From Azophilus sp026709365 (lineage in GTDB: Bacteria; Pseudomonadota; Gammaproteobacteria; Pseudomonadales; Azotimanducaceae): 64,000 bases of DNA. The stretch spans positions 2,232,001 to 2,296,000 of the forward strand of contig OZ241345.1 of the NCBI GenBank assembly GCA_965200175.1, read 5' to 3'. Under the pieces are notes generated by a model. The model ran no database searches and was not told the DNA's origin. It saw only the letters and a list, made by a program, of their open reading frames with translations. Shown one piece after another: positions 37,989 to 46,090 of the stretch (the stretch's first letter is position 1; each line of letters starts with the position of its first letter). The position numbers and the translations under genes were made by a program.

Positions 37989-39117
37989 GAGCGCCTCCCT
38001 GTGCCGAGACCGCCTGGATGGCGGCCATCATGTCGATGCGCCGCCCCTCGGCGGCCTCGCCGCGCTGGTACGCCAGCGCCCGGTCCCTGATCTGCTCGCC
38101 GGTCAGCCCGGCCGCGCCGCCGCCGGGGTCGCTGCCCCGCCCGGCCCGCTCGGCGCCGTCGAACTGCCTGGGCAGGCTGCCCAGGAAGCTGAAGAACCAC
38201 GCCAGCGGCGTGGACTCGACCGTCTCCGCCTCCGCGCCCCCGCCGCGGCTGAAGCGCAGCGGCGCGGCCGGCAGGGCCAGCGCGAAGTCCGCTGCCCCCT
38301 CCGCCTGCGCCGGCGTCAGCCGCCCGGCGTCGATCAGCGACGACAGCCGCTGCTCGACGTCCTGGCGGGCGAACGCCAAGCGGCGCTCCTCGTTGGTGCG
38401 CCGCTCCGCGGCGAAGCGCCGCTCCTGCTCGGCCGCGGCGGCCGCCACGGCGGCGTCGAGCTGCTCCTGAGTGTAGGTTTGCGCCATGTCGTCTCCCGAT
38501 TGCTGGCTTGCCCTCTGCCTGGCCGCGCCGACCTCCTCGGACGCCTGCTCAAGCTCCCATTGCGAGATGACGTCGTCAGCGTCCTCGCCGAACACGCGCT
38601 GCGCGATCTCGCGCACCGCCCTCATCAGCCGCGCCATGCCGCGCAGCCTCTCGACCTCCTCCCAGCCCGTCGCCGAGGCGTAGCGCAGCCCGCGCGCGCT
38701 CAGGCGGATCGGCTCCAGCCCGTCCACCGCCGGCGGCGCCGCGCCCAGGAAGGCCACGTGGCCCAGGCGGCAGCCGTCGGGGCCCGGCAGCAGCTCCACG
38801 CTGCGCCCGGTCAGGCGCCGGTCGGCGACCAGCTGCGCGAACTGGGGCTCCACGTCCTCGGCCCGCGCCAGCAGCACGTCGCCGTCCCGCCGCAGCTCCG
38901 CAACCTGGCCGTAGCCGAAAGGGGAGTACAGCGCGTCGTGCTCGATCACCAGCGGCGAGGAGCCCGGCCGCCAGCGCTCGACGATCCCGTCGAGGTCGCC
39001 CTGCGTGAAGGTGGCGCTGCGGCCGCCGGAGTCCACGTGGGTGCCGGCGCGGAAGACCGCGAACCAGTCCTCCAGGCCGCTCCGGCTGGTGTTGGCGTCG
39101 TCTGACATGGACGCCAT
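37975..39117 (-). CDS. Mu gpI-like head maturation protease/scaffold
   Basis: A 380-residue protein with the N-terminal I-protein domain (FRAGTHVDSGGRSATFTQGD, PSPLVIEHDALYSPFGYGQV-like segment, LTGRSVELLPGPDGCRLGHV) and a helical, Gln/Glu/Ala-rich scaffold region (TQEQLDAAVAAAAAEQERRF). This is the peptidase U35-like protein that in Mu also yields the scaffold from an internal start; the MAQTYTQEQLD methionine could be that internal start. It precedes decoration and capsid genes as in Mu. Confidence 0.82.
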   Translation of the reverse strand: MASMSDDANTSRSGLEDWFAVFRAGTHVDSGGRSATFTQGDLDGIVERWRPGSSPLVIEHDALYSPFGYGQVAELRRDGDVLLARAEDVEPQFAQLVADRRLTGRSVELLPGPDGCRLGHVAFLGAAPPAVDGLEPIRLSARGLRYASATGWEEVERLRGMARLMRAVREIAQRVFGEDADDVISQWELEQASEEVGAARQRASQQSGDDMAQTYTQEQLDAAVAAAAAEQERRFAAERRTNEERRLAFARQDVEQRLSSLIDAGRLTPAQAEGAADFALALPAAPLRFSRGGGAEAETVESTPLAWFFSFLGSLPRQFDGAERAGRGSDPGGGAAGLTGEQIRDRALAYQRGEAAEGRRIDMMAAIQAVSAQGGAHGDR

Positions 39118-39140
39118 GCTGCCGGTTTCCGCCGCCGCCG

Positions 39141-39165
39141 TTCAGGTGGGCGCCGCCCACCTGAA
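39141..39165. promoter_or_regulatory. Perfect 25-bp palindrome in the divergent gpI/fibre region
   Basis: TTCAGGTGGGCG-C-CGCCCACCTGAA is a perfect 12-bp inverted repeat with a 1-base centre, followed by AAAAA. It lies between gpI (leftward) and the fibre gene (rightward), so it is upstream of both. An operator, a recombination site or a relic terminator are all possible. The 39166-39333 stretch shows no convincing gene. Confidence 0.5.
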
Positions 39166-39333
39166 AAAGCGCCTTCGAAGCGCCTGAAAATGGCCTTTGC
39201 GGCCCGCTCTCCAACGGCCCGCCCCAGCCCCTCCAGGCGCGTGGGGCGAAGCCGGGCGCAGCGGGCCGCGACCACGGCGGCAAGGCGGAGCAAATGCGCG
39301 CGCTCGACAACAAATCGGCAGCCGGGGCCTGAC

Positions 39334-42300
39334 GTGGCCCTGCGCGGCATCCTCGCCGGCATGCGCGACCTCCACCGCGCGCCGTCCACCCTCACCGTCG
39401 GCACCTGGACCGACGAGCAGTTCGCGGTCCAGATCCAGCGCCAGGCCAAGGGCAGTGTCGTCGACCTGAGCCACGTCGAGATCAGCACGCAGTCCTACGA
39501 GGGCGTCTGCCAGGTGGACGCCGGCGGCGGCGTCCGGTCGATCGACGTCGCAAGGCAGGCCCCGCTCGCCGTCCAAGCGCGCGCGTCGCTCGCCGAGCAG
39601 GGCATCTTCCAGGTGCTGCTCCCCGTGTACGACGGGCCGCCCATCGACTTCGGCGCCTCCAAGGTGCCGTGCCAGGTCATCGTCGTCCAGCACGTCGACG
39701 CCGCGAGGGTGCGCGTGAGATCGATGAGCATCCTGCGCTACTTCCGGCAGTCCTCCAGCCTCGGCGTGTCCGGAGCGCCGTCCTTCCCTGACGCGCGCAA
39801 GACCGTCAACGACGTGGACTTCGTGTGGGAGTCCGCGCCCGGCTCGCGCGCGGGGCCGCCCCTGCTCGTCGAGTCGGAGGAGGGCCACAAGGGGCCGGAC
39901 GGCGACCAAGGACCCCAGGGGCCCGTCGGCGACAAGGGGCCGGACGGCGACCAAGGATCCCAAGGCCCCGTCGGCGACAAGGGGCCGGACGGCGACCAAG
40001 GACCCCGGGGCCCCGTCGGCGACAAGGGGCCGGACGGCGACCAAGGACCCCGGGGCCCCGTCGGCGACAAGGGGCCGGACGGCGACCAAGGACCCCGGGG
40101 CCCCGTCGGCGACAAGGGGCCGGACGGCGACCAAGGATCCCAAGGCCCCGTCGGCGACAAGGGGCCGGACGGCGACGCATCGGCCGACACCGCCCTGTCG
40201 ACCAGGCTTGCGGCAGTGGAGGCCAAGACACAGGACTTGACGATCCCAACTCCGGCGACAGGCTTTGCCAACGTCACGGACGCCACTGTGGCCAGCATTG
40301 CGGCTTACGGCGGCGCCATCAACACCGAGAGCGAGGCCGACCTGCAAACGCTGGCGCGGGCGATTCCGGCGGGGGATTGGGCGGTGCAGCTTGGCCGCAT
40401 CAATTCCGAGTACGTCTTTGTCCGCATCCCGTCTGGTTCTGATCCGCGCAACTACCAGATCCTTGACACGCCGAGCATTCACGGCTTCCAGCCGGCGACG
40501 CTGCCCATTAGCGGGTTCATCGCCTCCGGCGACTCTGCCGACAGCAACGCCGTGTACGACTACTACCTGAGCAACGGCACCCTTGCCAACGACGCGGCGT
40601 TGGCGCTGCAAGCCACTGCAAGCGTCGCTCACCACGGCACCACGGATTTTGCAGGCACCGTAACGGGCGAGCTGGACCCCGACTTGGTGGACACTGACGC
40701 GATCCGGGACAACGCCGTGACGAGCGCCAAGCTCAGCGCCGCCGTGCGGCAGTCGATCGTCGATGCGGGCAACAGCGGCGGGAGCAGTTCAACGCCATCC
40801 GCTGCCGGCCCGCTTGCGGCCACAGCCATCACGGCAAGGTCTGCCGCGTTCGACTCCGCCGCAGAGCAAAGGGTGGCGCTCACGCCGGCCAGGGCGGACA
40901 GTTGGTTTGCTGGAAAGCAGATTCTCGTTGACGTCAGCTACACGGCCCAGACTCAGGCCGACCTGCATTTCTCAGGCATCGTTCAGGGGGGAGACATCCC
41001 CGCCTCTGCTGCTGGCTACCGGCTGCATGTGCAGGGGCAGGGTGGCGCGTACCTGGTCATCCGGCGCATTTCAAGCGGCGGCACAACCACTGCATTTGGC
41101 GTCACGGACTCCACTGGATTCGGGGGCACTCAGTCCGCCATTCAGATTCGGTTCTACGTGTTGGAGGGGGCGAAGGGCGATAAGGGCGACCAAGGCGACC
41201 CTGGCTCCGGCGGCTTGACTCAAGACCAAGTTGACGCTCGGGTGGGCACCGTGGGGGATGCTCGGTACCTGCAACTCAGCGGCGGTGAGCTGACCGGCGC
41301 CTTGACGCTGCACAGCGAGCCTGCCGTGGACGCTCAAGCCGCCAACAAGGGCTACGTTGACCGCAGCACCGCAGCCCTGCAAAACGCACTGCTGGTGTTT
41401 GATGCTTTGCCGGACCCCTCCAACTATCAAGTTGGGCAGCGCGTTGAGATTGGTTTGACTCAATACGGTTTGACCAGCGGGGTGGCCAACAACCTGAGCG
41501 TCACCGTCGGGCATCAAGTTTTCGGCAACGCCCAGAACAACCGCTTTGGCTTCGTCTCCCACGCTTTCGGCAACATCGACCGGGCGTTGCCCGAACTGGG
41601 CACGCCTCTACACAACCCCACGGTCGCTTCCGGCGGCTCGCTGGCGCAGGCCGTCACCGTGCTGCGGCAGGGCACGGGCAACCCTTCGACTTTTTCCGCC
41701 TACGCCTTGGTTGACGCGGCCGAATACGCCCGCGCCAAGGGCAGCGCGGCGGTGCGCAACGACCCGCTGAGAGTGACGGCCAACGACGGCAACAGCGCCG
41801 TAACCCTGCTGCTGCGCAGGCAAGCCGCCACTGTCACTGTGCGTGGCGTTGACTACCTGGCGTTCAGCGTCGAGGCGAACCAGGATCCCGGGCAGACCAG
41901 CACAACGATATTCCGGTTCTGGAGCCTCGTGAGCGGGGCCGACGGCGATGACGTTGATTTTGCGTTCAACGCCAGCAGCACGGGGGCATCGTCAAACCGA
42001 CTGATCGGCAGTGAGACTGGCTGGACGGCCCTGCCCAACGAGCCGTTTGAAGCTCTGCAAGATCGGGTTGACCACCTCACCAGCCTTGTAAACCACAACA
42101 CCCAACTGCTTTCCGCCAACTCGCTTGATCCGTCCGGCACCACTTGGGGCAGCGTGGATTCAAGCGCCCAGGTGGGGCTTTACGCGACGCCCTCGCAAGC
42201 CAGCCTAGCGCTCGTCACCACTGCCCTTGCCCAGGACAGCTTCGATGCTGGGGATATCAGCTTCACCGAAAACGTGACGCGATTCATCTACATCGTTGTG

Positions 42301-42618
42301 CCTCACGGCCAAGGCGGCAACTACCGCCTCCGCTACGACCACACGGACGGCACCAGCAGCTACGTTCGGGTCTCCACGCTTTGGAACTTGGGCAACGGCA
42401 CGGCGAACGGCAACCAGGTGACGTTCTACGGCGATTACGGGGCGGCCAGCGTCACCCCCGCAATAGCAGGCATCGACCTTGAGGTGTCCTCAACCGTGGA
42501 GGAGCCCAGATTCAACGGCACGCTGGGGCCGCACACCGTGCGGGTCCTGTCACAGACTGCCTACGACGCCATACCAACCAAGGAGGCGGGGGTGATCTAC
42601 ATGGTGCCGGAGACATGA
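39334..42618 (+). CDS. Phage tail fibre with collagen-like repeats, opposite orientation
   Basis: About 1,094 residues from a GTG at 39334 (start uncertain; ATG 39361 possible). The N-terminal 170 residues form a beta-rich domain (TVGTWTDEQFAVQIQRQAKG). Six 15-residue collagen-like units (KGPDGDQGPRGPVGD type) follow, then fibre domains, a second Gly-X-Y run (KGDKGDQGDPG) and the fibre motif GDARYLQLSGGELTGALTLH. It runs on the plus strand inside a minus-strand head operon, between gpG and gpI, and its GC is lower. It looks like a host-range module brought in from elsewhere. Confidence 0.78.
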   Translation: MALRGILAGMRDLHRAPSTLTVGTWTDEQFAVQIQRQAKGSVVDLSHVEISTQSYEGVCQVDAGGGVRSIDVARQAPLAVQARASLAEQGIFQVLLPVYDGPPIDFGASKVPCQVIVVQHVDAARVRVRSMSILRYFRQSSSLGVSGAPSFPDARKTVNDVDFVWESAPGSRAGPPLLVESEEGHKGPDGDQGPQGPVGDKGPDGDQGSQGPVGDKGPDGDQGPRGPVGDKGPDGDQGPRGPVGDKGPDGDQGPRGPVGDKGPDGDQGSQGPVGDKGPDGDASADTALSTRLAAVEAKTQDLTIPTPATGFANVTDATVASIAAYGGAINTESEADLQTLARAIPAGDWAVQLGRINSEYVFVRIPSGSDPRNYQILDTPSIHGFQPATLPISGFIASGDSADSNAVYDYYLSNGTLANDAALALQATASVAHHGTTDFAGTVTGELDPDLVDTDAIRDNAVTSAKLSAAVRQSIVDAGNSGGSSSTPSAAGPLAATAITARSAAFDSAAEQRVALTPARADSWFAGKQILVDVSYTAQTQADLHFSGIVQGGDIPASAAGYRLHVQGQGGAYLVIRRISSGGTTTAFGVTDSTGFGGTQSAIQIRFYVLEGAKGDKGDQGDPGSGGLTQDQVDARVGTVGDARYLQLSGGELTGALTLHSEPAVDAQAANKGYVDRSTAALQNALLVFDALPDPSNYQVGQRVEIGLTQYGLTSGVANNLSVTVGHQVFGNAQNNRFGFVSHAFGNIDRALPELGTPLHNPTVASGGSLAQAVTVLRQGTGNPSTFSAYALVDAAEYARAKGSAAVRNDPLRVTANDGNSAVTLLLRRQAATVTVRGVDYLAFSVEANQDPGQTSTTIFRFWSLVSGADGDDVDFAFNASSTGASSNRLIGSETGWTALPNEPFEALQDRVDHLTSLVNHNTQLLSANSLDPSGTTWGSVDSSAQVGLYATPSQASLALVTTALAQDSFDAGDISFTENVTRFIYIVVPHGQGGNYRLRYDHTDGTSSYVRVSTLWNLGNGTANGNQVTFYGDYGAASVTPAIAGIDLEVSSTVEEPRFNGTLGPHTVRVLSQTAYDAIPTKEAGVIYMVPET
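39889..40176 (+). repeat. 45-bp tandem repeat encoding collagen-like Gly-X-Y
   Basis: Six and a partial copy of AAGGGGCCGGACGGCGACCA (45-bp unit) encode KGPDGDQG(P/S)(Q/R)GPVGD. Copies 3-5 are identical, so the number is likely to vary between strains. Confidence 0.9.
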
Positions 42619-43397
42619 TGCCCATCCACTTTGACAACCAGCAGGCGGGCCGCATCCACTTCAACGGCCAGGAGATGGCCAGGGTCTACTTTGGCAACCA
42701 GCTTCAGTTCCGGAAGGCGACGGCGCCCGTTTACCCGGACGGCATATCGTTCGTGCGAGTGTCGTCCAACAGCAGAGCGGTCCTAATCACTTTTGACGGC
42801 GCCGTGCGCTACCAGCGGTTCACAGCGAGTCAATGGGCCATCAGTGACGACGGCACGGCGCTGCGCGCATCGGGCGCGACCGTGCGCCGCGGCAATCAGA
42901 TCCTGCTCACCTTCACCGGCGGCCTAGTGGCAGAGGGGTCCGCCATGACCTTAACGTACACGCCGTCGGGCGGCGCGAACCGGCGCGTTCGAGTTGGCAC
43001 AACGGCCATCGCCTCGTTTACCCACTCATGGACCGACGACCGCACGGCACCCAGCCAAACGGGCTGGTCCGCCGCGCAGAACCGCGACCTCACGCTGGTT
43101 TTCGACGAGGCGCTTGACGCCGACCACCTGCCCAACGCGGATGAGCTATCCACGTTCTACATTGAGCGCAGTGACAATAATGCCGAGGTGCCGATCACCA
43201 GAGTCGTCATAAGCGGCAACGAGCTTACCCTGGTCACCAACGGCTTCGGCGACATTCGATCCACTGGATTTTTCGTCGAATACCTCGGCTGGACTACTGC
43301 CCAGACCGGCTTAAGCCAGAACATTCCCTTATCGCGCCGAATACAGGACCGGTCGGGCAACGTCGTCGGCCCGTTCGACTTCGAATTCATTCCCTGA
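42615..43397 (+). CDS. Phage fibre-associated receptor-binding/structural protein
   Basis: This 260-residue protein starts MMPIHFDNQQAGRIHFNGQE and contains SwmB/Ig-like beta units (SRAVLITFDGAVRYQRFTAS, NQILLTFTGGLVAEGSAMTL, NRDLTLVFDEALDADHLPNA). The fibre gene stop overlaps its ATG. It probably caps or accompanies the fibre; a chaperone role is less likely given the beta repeats. Confidence 0.6.
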   Translation: MMPIHFDNQQAGRIHFNGQEMARVYFGNQLQFRKATAPVYPDGISFVRVSSNSRAVLITFDGAVRYQRFTASQWAISDDGTALRASGATVRRGNQILLTFTGGLVAEGSAMTLTYTPSGGANRRVRVGTTAIASFTHSWTDDRTAPSQTGWSAAQNRDLTLVFDEALDADHLPNADELSTFYIERSDNNAEVPITRVVISGNELTLVTNGFGDIRSTGFFVEYLGWTTAQTGLSQNIPLSRRIQDRSGNVVGPFDFEFIP

Positions 43398-43406
43398 CGC
43401 CGCGCG

Positions 43407-43868
43407 CTAGGCGCGCAGCGCCCGCTCCAGGTGGTCGGCCAGCACGTCGAGCGCCTCCTCCTCGCCCCGCGCCGAGAGGCCCAGGAAGGGCCTCGGCGGG
43501 ATCTCCGCCGCGCCGCCGCGCCCGGCCCGTCCGCCGAACTGCTGGACGGCCGCGTACACGACGTTCGTGCCGGCCGCCGCGAAGTCCGGGCCGTGGGCCC
43601 CCGTGATCGAGCCGGCCAGGCGTCCCGACACCTGAAGCATCGGGCCGGGCCAGTGGCCGCGCCTGCCGCGCGCCCGCTTGGTGGAGTCGGCCAGGTCCGG
43701 CCACGCCCGCCCGTCCGGCCCCGCCTCGGCCTCGAAGGAGCGCTCCGCCTCGTCGGCGAGGATGCCGGAGATCGCCAGCATCGCCGGCGTCAGGTCCGCC
43801 GCCGCCGCCGACAGCCGCGCCAGCGCGCGCTCCACCGCCTCCGAGTCCACCCGCACGTCGATCTCCAC
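43407..43868 (-). CDS. Mu gpG-like virion morphogenesis protein
   Basis: 153 residues from GTG at 43868 with GGGAG upstream (VEIDVRVDSEAVERALARLS). The family pattern ILADEAERSFEAEAGPDGRA, WPDLADSTKRARGRRGHWPG, LQVSGRLAGSITGAHGPDFA and EIPPRPFLGLSARGEEEALD fits the phage virion morphogenesis/tail completion family (Mu gpG). In Mu this gene follows MuF and precedes gpI; here the MuF-derived domain and gpI are each displaced from it. Confidence 0.82.
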   Translation of the reverse strand: MEIDVRVDSEAVERALARLSAAAADLTPAMLAISGILADEAERSFEAEAGPDGRAWPDLADSTKRARGRRGHWPGPMLQVSGRLAGSITGAHGPDFAAAGTNVVYAAVQQFGGRAGRGGAAEIPPRPFLGLSARGEEEALDVLADHLERALRA

Positions 43869-43902
43869 GCCCCGCTCCCGCCGTCGCCGAGGCCCCATCC
43901 TA

Positions 43903-44298
43903 TCAGGGCGGGGACAGCTCCGGGAACTGGCGCCGCAGGTGCGCCAGCCAAATCCGGCGGGCGTAGGCGCCGCCCAGCGCCCGCCAGTGGCGCTCCAGCG
44001 CCGACGACAGCGCCGAAAGGTCCGGGTCCGGCGCGGCGGACGGCGCATCGGGCGGCGCGGCAAAACGGCCTGAATCGTCCCGTGGAGCGTCCGCGGCGCC
44101 CCCCCGGGGCGGGCCGACGTAGAACTCCCAACCCAAGCCCTCAGCCGCGCGCTCGATCGTCTTGGCAGTGGCTGACCGGCCCGCCACCAAAGACCTCACC
44201 TGCCCGATGGGCATGTCGAGCGCCCGCGCAGTACTCGCGAGGCCGCGGTCGTCCACCGCCGCCTTTAGCTGCGCTTGCAATCTGCCCAACCCTGTCAT
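43903..44298 (-). CDS. Phage repressor-like DNA-binding protein
   Basis: 131 residues from ATG at 44298 (MTGLGRLQAQLKAAVDDRGL). The helix-turn-helix segment ASTARALDMPIGQVRSLVAG then TAKTIERAAEGLGWEFYVG resembles XRE/C-type phage repressors. A Pro/Ala linker leads to a C-terminal helical region (LSALSSALERHWRALGG). It diverges from a Cro/Ner-like gene across a palindrome-rich control region, which supports the repressor role. Confidence 0.7.
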   Translation of the reverse strand: MTGLGRLQAQLKAAVDDRGLASTARALDMPIGQVRSLVAGRSATAKTIERAAEGLGWEFYVGPPRGGAADAPRDDSGRFAAPPDAPSAAPDPDLSALSSALERHWRALGGAYARRIWLAHLRRQFPELSPP

Positions 44299-44368
44299 CG
44301 TTAACAGGATAGAGATTTTTTCGCTGCGATGCTTGACAGTTATCTGTAATCTGTGACAGATTATTGTC
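44299..44368. promoter_or_regulatory. Divergent operator/promoter of the prophage switch
   Basis: The 70-bp gap is AT-rich and strongly palindromic: GACAGTTATCTGTAATCTGT overlaps GTGACAGATTATTGTC with interleaved CTGT/ACAG half-sites. TTGACA at 44333-44338 is a good -35 for rightward transcription; a matching -10 is weak. Repressor and Cro-like protein probably bind here. Confidence 0.65.
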
Positions 44369-44599
44369 ATGGATGACGTGGCGCAGCTCATCACCACCCT
44401 CGCGCAAGTGCGCGGCTGGTCCGTCAGCTACGCATCTTTGCTGTCGTCGGGCTCCGGAGCGACCGCGGCGCGACTGATGGCAGGCCACGACATCACCACG
44501 CGCCGCGCCGCGCGGATCGTGCGGTGGTGCTCGGAGCACTGGCCGGAGGGCCATCCGTGGCCCGAGGGGATCGAGCGCCCGTCGCCGGAGGCCGCGTGA
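44369..44599 (+). CDS. Cro/Ner-like early DNA-binding protein
   Basis: A 76-residue protein, MDDVAQLITTLAQVRGWSVS then ASLLSSGSGATAARLMAGHD and ITTRRAARIVRWCSEHW, with a likely helix-turn-helix. First gene of the rightward early operon and divergent from the repressor gene, the position of cro/ner. Confidence 0.65.
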   Translation: MDDVAQLITTLAQVRGWSVSYASLLSSGSGATAARLMAGHDITTRRAARIVRWCSEHWPEGHPWPEGIERPSPEAA

Positions 44600-44787
44600 C
44601 GCCCGGCCACCATGCCCGGGACTTGGCGGGCTTGACAGCCCGCTCGGAGGCAGAGGAGGCTCCCGTGGATCGACCCCCCATGACACTTCGATGGCCGGGA
44701 CGGGCGCCGCCCGGCCCGGCAAGCCGCCGCCGCCGGAACCTCCTCCCGGCGGCGGCGCACCCCATCGGCCCGGCGGGCGCCGGATGA
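44596..44787 (+). CDS. Small early phage ORF
   Basis: 63 codons from GTG overlapping the previous stop (GTGA) and ending over the next ATG (ATGA). The coupling supports translation, but the Arg/Pro-rich sequence is not recognised. Confidence 0.4.
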   Translation: MTPGHHARDLAGLTARSEAEEAPVDRPPMTLRWPGRAPPGPASRRRRNLLPAAAHPIGPAGAG

Positions 44788-44981
44788 GCGCCGTCCACAC
44801 GGTGCGGGTCGAGACCCCGCTGGTGGACGTGACCGTGCGCGTGCCGGTCCCGGAGGCGCCGGGGCGCCTGCCGCTGCTGCCGCTCGACTGCGAGCGCGAG
44901 ATCCGCGATCGGATCGTGGCGCTGGTCGAGTGCGTGGACAGGGTCGGCGCGCAGGGCCGCGTCAGGGGGGTCGCCAAATGA
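44784..44981 (+). CDS. Small early phage protein, unknown
   Basis: 65 residues (MSAVHTVRVETPLVDVTVRV ... CEREIRDRIVALVECVDRVG). Start and stop overlap both neighbours in ATGA junctions. Beta then helix prediction; no family recognised. Confidence 0.5.
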   Translation: MSAVHTVRVETPLVDVTVRVPVPEAPGRLPLLPLDCEREIRDRIVALVECVDRVGAQGRVRGVAK

Positions 44982-45115
44982 GCGCCGCCAACGCGCGGAA
45001 AATCACCAAAAAATACGGCTGGAAATCGGCCGACCCCGACGCGAATCCAGCGCCGGAAAGGTTTTCGGGGTTAGCGTCCGCTAAGGGGGCACCCGTGCCC
45101 CCACCACTGAATTAA
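44978..45115 (+). CDS. Small early phage protein, unknown
   Basis: 45 residues, MSAANARKITKKYGWKSADP..., basic N-terminus. It starts in an ATGA overlap with the previous gene and uses less GC-rich codons than its neighbours. No family recognised. Confidence 0.4.
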   Translation: MSAANARKITKKYGWKSADPDANPAPERFSGLASAKGAPVPPPLN

Positions 45116-45138
45116 CGTACAGATTAGGAGGAGGAAAC

Positions 45139-45615
45139 ATGGCCGGAAACGATTTTGAGCCGCCCGTCATACGCCACACGTGGACGCGCCGGCGGGACGG
45201 GCAGGTCGTCCGGGCGTGCCGATTCGAGCCGCGGGAGCCGGTCAACACGCTCATGCGCGTGGGCAGGTGGCTCGACCGGCACCACGCGGGGGCGACGCTT
45301 GAGGTCGTGCACGACGGCGGCGCGGCCACGACCTGCCTCTGCGTCCGGTCGGGAGGCGTCCTGCTGGCGCGGGCCTGGACCGGCCAATGGATCTGGCTCC
45401 ACGAGGACTGCGAGGCCAGCAGTGCCAAATCGAGCATCGTGGCCGGCGGGCTGGCCGAGGCCGACTTCCTGGCGAGGCACCGGCCTGGCGCGCACCACCG
45501 CCTCAACGCCCTGGCGGAATTCGCGTGCGCTTTCGCGGCGGACCCGGTGCGGGACCTCGAGCGGATGCACGAGCTGGCCGAGATCCACGGCGTCACGCTG
45601 CCGAGCGCCCGGTGA
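45139..45615 (+). CDS. Early phage hypothetical protein
   Basis: A 158-residue protein with a strong AGGAGGAGG seven bases before ATG 45139. It shows a beta-rich N-half (VIRHTWTRRRDGQVVRACRF) and a helical C-half (HHRLNALAEFACAFAADPVR). I do not recognise the family. It is the best-initiated gene of the early operon, so it may be abundant. Confidence 0.6.
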   Translation: MAGNDFEPPVIRHTWTRRRDGQVVRACRFEPREPVNTLMRVGRWLDRHHAGATLEVVHDGGAATTCLCVRSGGVLLARAWTGQWIWLHEDCEASSAKSSIVAGGLAEADFLARHRPGAHHRLNALAEFACAFAADPVRDLERMHELAEIHGVTLPSAR

Positions 45616-45827
45616 CCGCGATGAAGCTGGAGATGGACGCGCTGGACTGGCTGCGCACGATGGGGCGGGACGAGGCGCAGGAGCTGCTGAGCGTCCTCGA
45701 CCTCGACGGATTACTCCGGACGGCGTCCGACGACGGAGTTTCGCTTTCCCGCCCGGAGCGCCTGGAGCGGAGGCGGGCGGCCGAGTGGCTGCACGTCGCG
45801 GCCGGCGGGCTGGACGGGCGGACGTGA
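45612..45827 (+). CDS. Small early phage protein, unknown
   Basis: 71 codons from GTG 45612 overlapping the previous stop (ATG 45621 also possible): MKLEMDALDWLRTMGRDEAQ, helical and acidic. Its stop overlaps the next ATG (TGATG). Confidence 0.5.
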   Translation: MTAMKLEMDALDWLRTMGRDEAQELLSVLDLDGLLRTASDDGVSLSRPERLERRRAAEWLHVAAGGLDGRT

Positions 45828-46090
45828 TGCACGCCGCCAATCCTTACCGGTCGGCGCGCCTGGGCCGCGTGCTGGCCCTGCTGCGCGACGGGCGGGCGCA
45901 CTCCACGCGGGAGATCGTGGAGGCCGCCCACGTCGTGGCGGTCAACAGCTGCATCGCCGAGTGCCGGCAATGGGGCTGCGAGATCGAGACCTCGCGCGTA
46001 AGGGAGGGCGGTCGGACCGTGTACCGCTACCGCCTGCGCAGCGACGTCAGGTGCAGCGTCCCGCGCGAAGCCCAGCGGTCGCTGCTGTGA
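45827..46090 (+). CDS. Early phage winged-helix-like DNA-binding protein
   Basis: An 87-residue protein with RLGRVLALLRDGRAHSTREI, VNSCIAECRQWGCEIETSR and a TVYRYRL beta wing, the pattern of small winged-helix domains (reading GRAHSTREI as helix 2). It may regulate early transcription. It overlaps the next GTG start by 4 bases. Confidence 0.6.
   Translation: MHAANPYRSARLGRVLALLRDGRAHSTREIVEAAHVVAVNSCIAECRQWGCEIETSRVREGGRTVYRYRLRSDVRCSVPREAQRSLL

Noticed and set aside
39190..39333. N-terminal extension of the fibre gene or a minus-strand gene fragment
   Set aside because: The sequence is Arg/Ala/Pro low-complexity in every frame. A GTG at 39334 gives a domain-like start.
39889..40176. 45-bp repeats as a CRISPR or VNTR locus
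   Set aside because: They encode collagen-like Gly-X-Y in frame inside a fibre gene and have no spacers.
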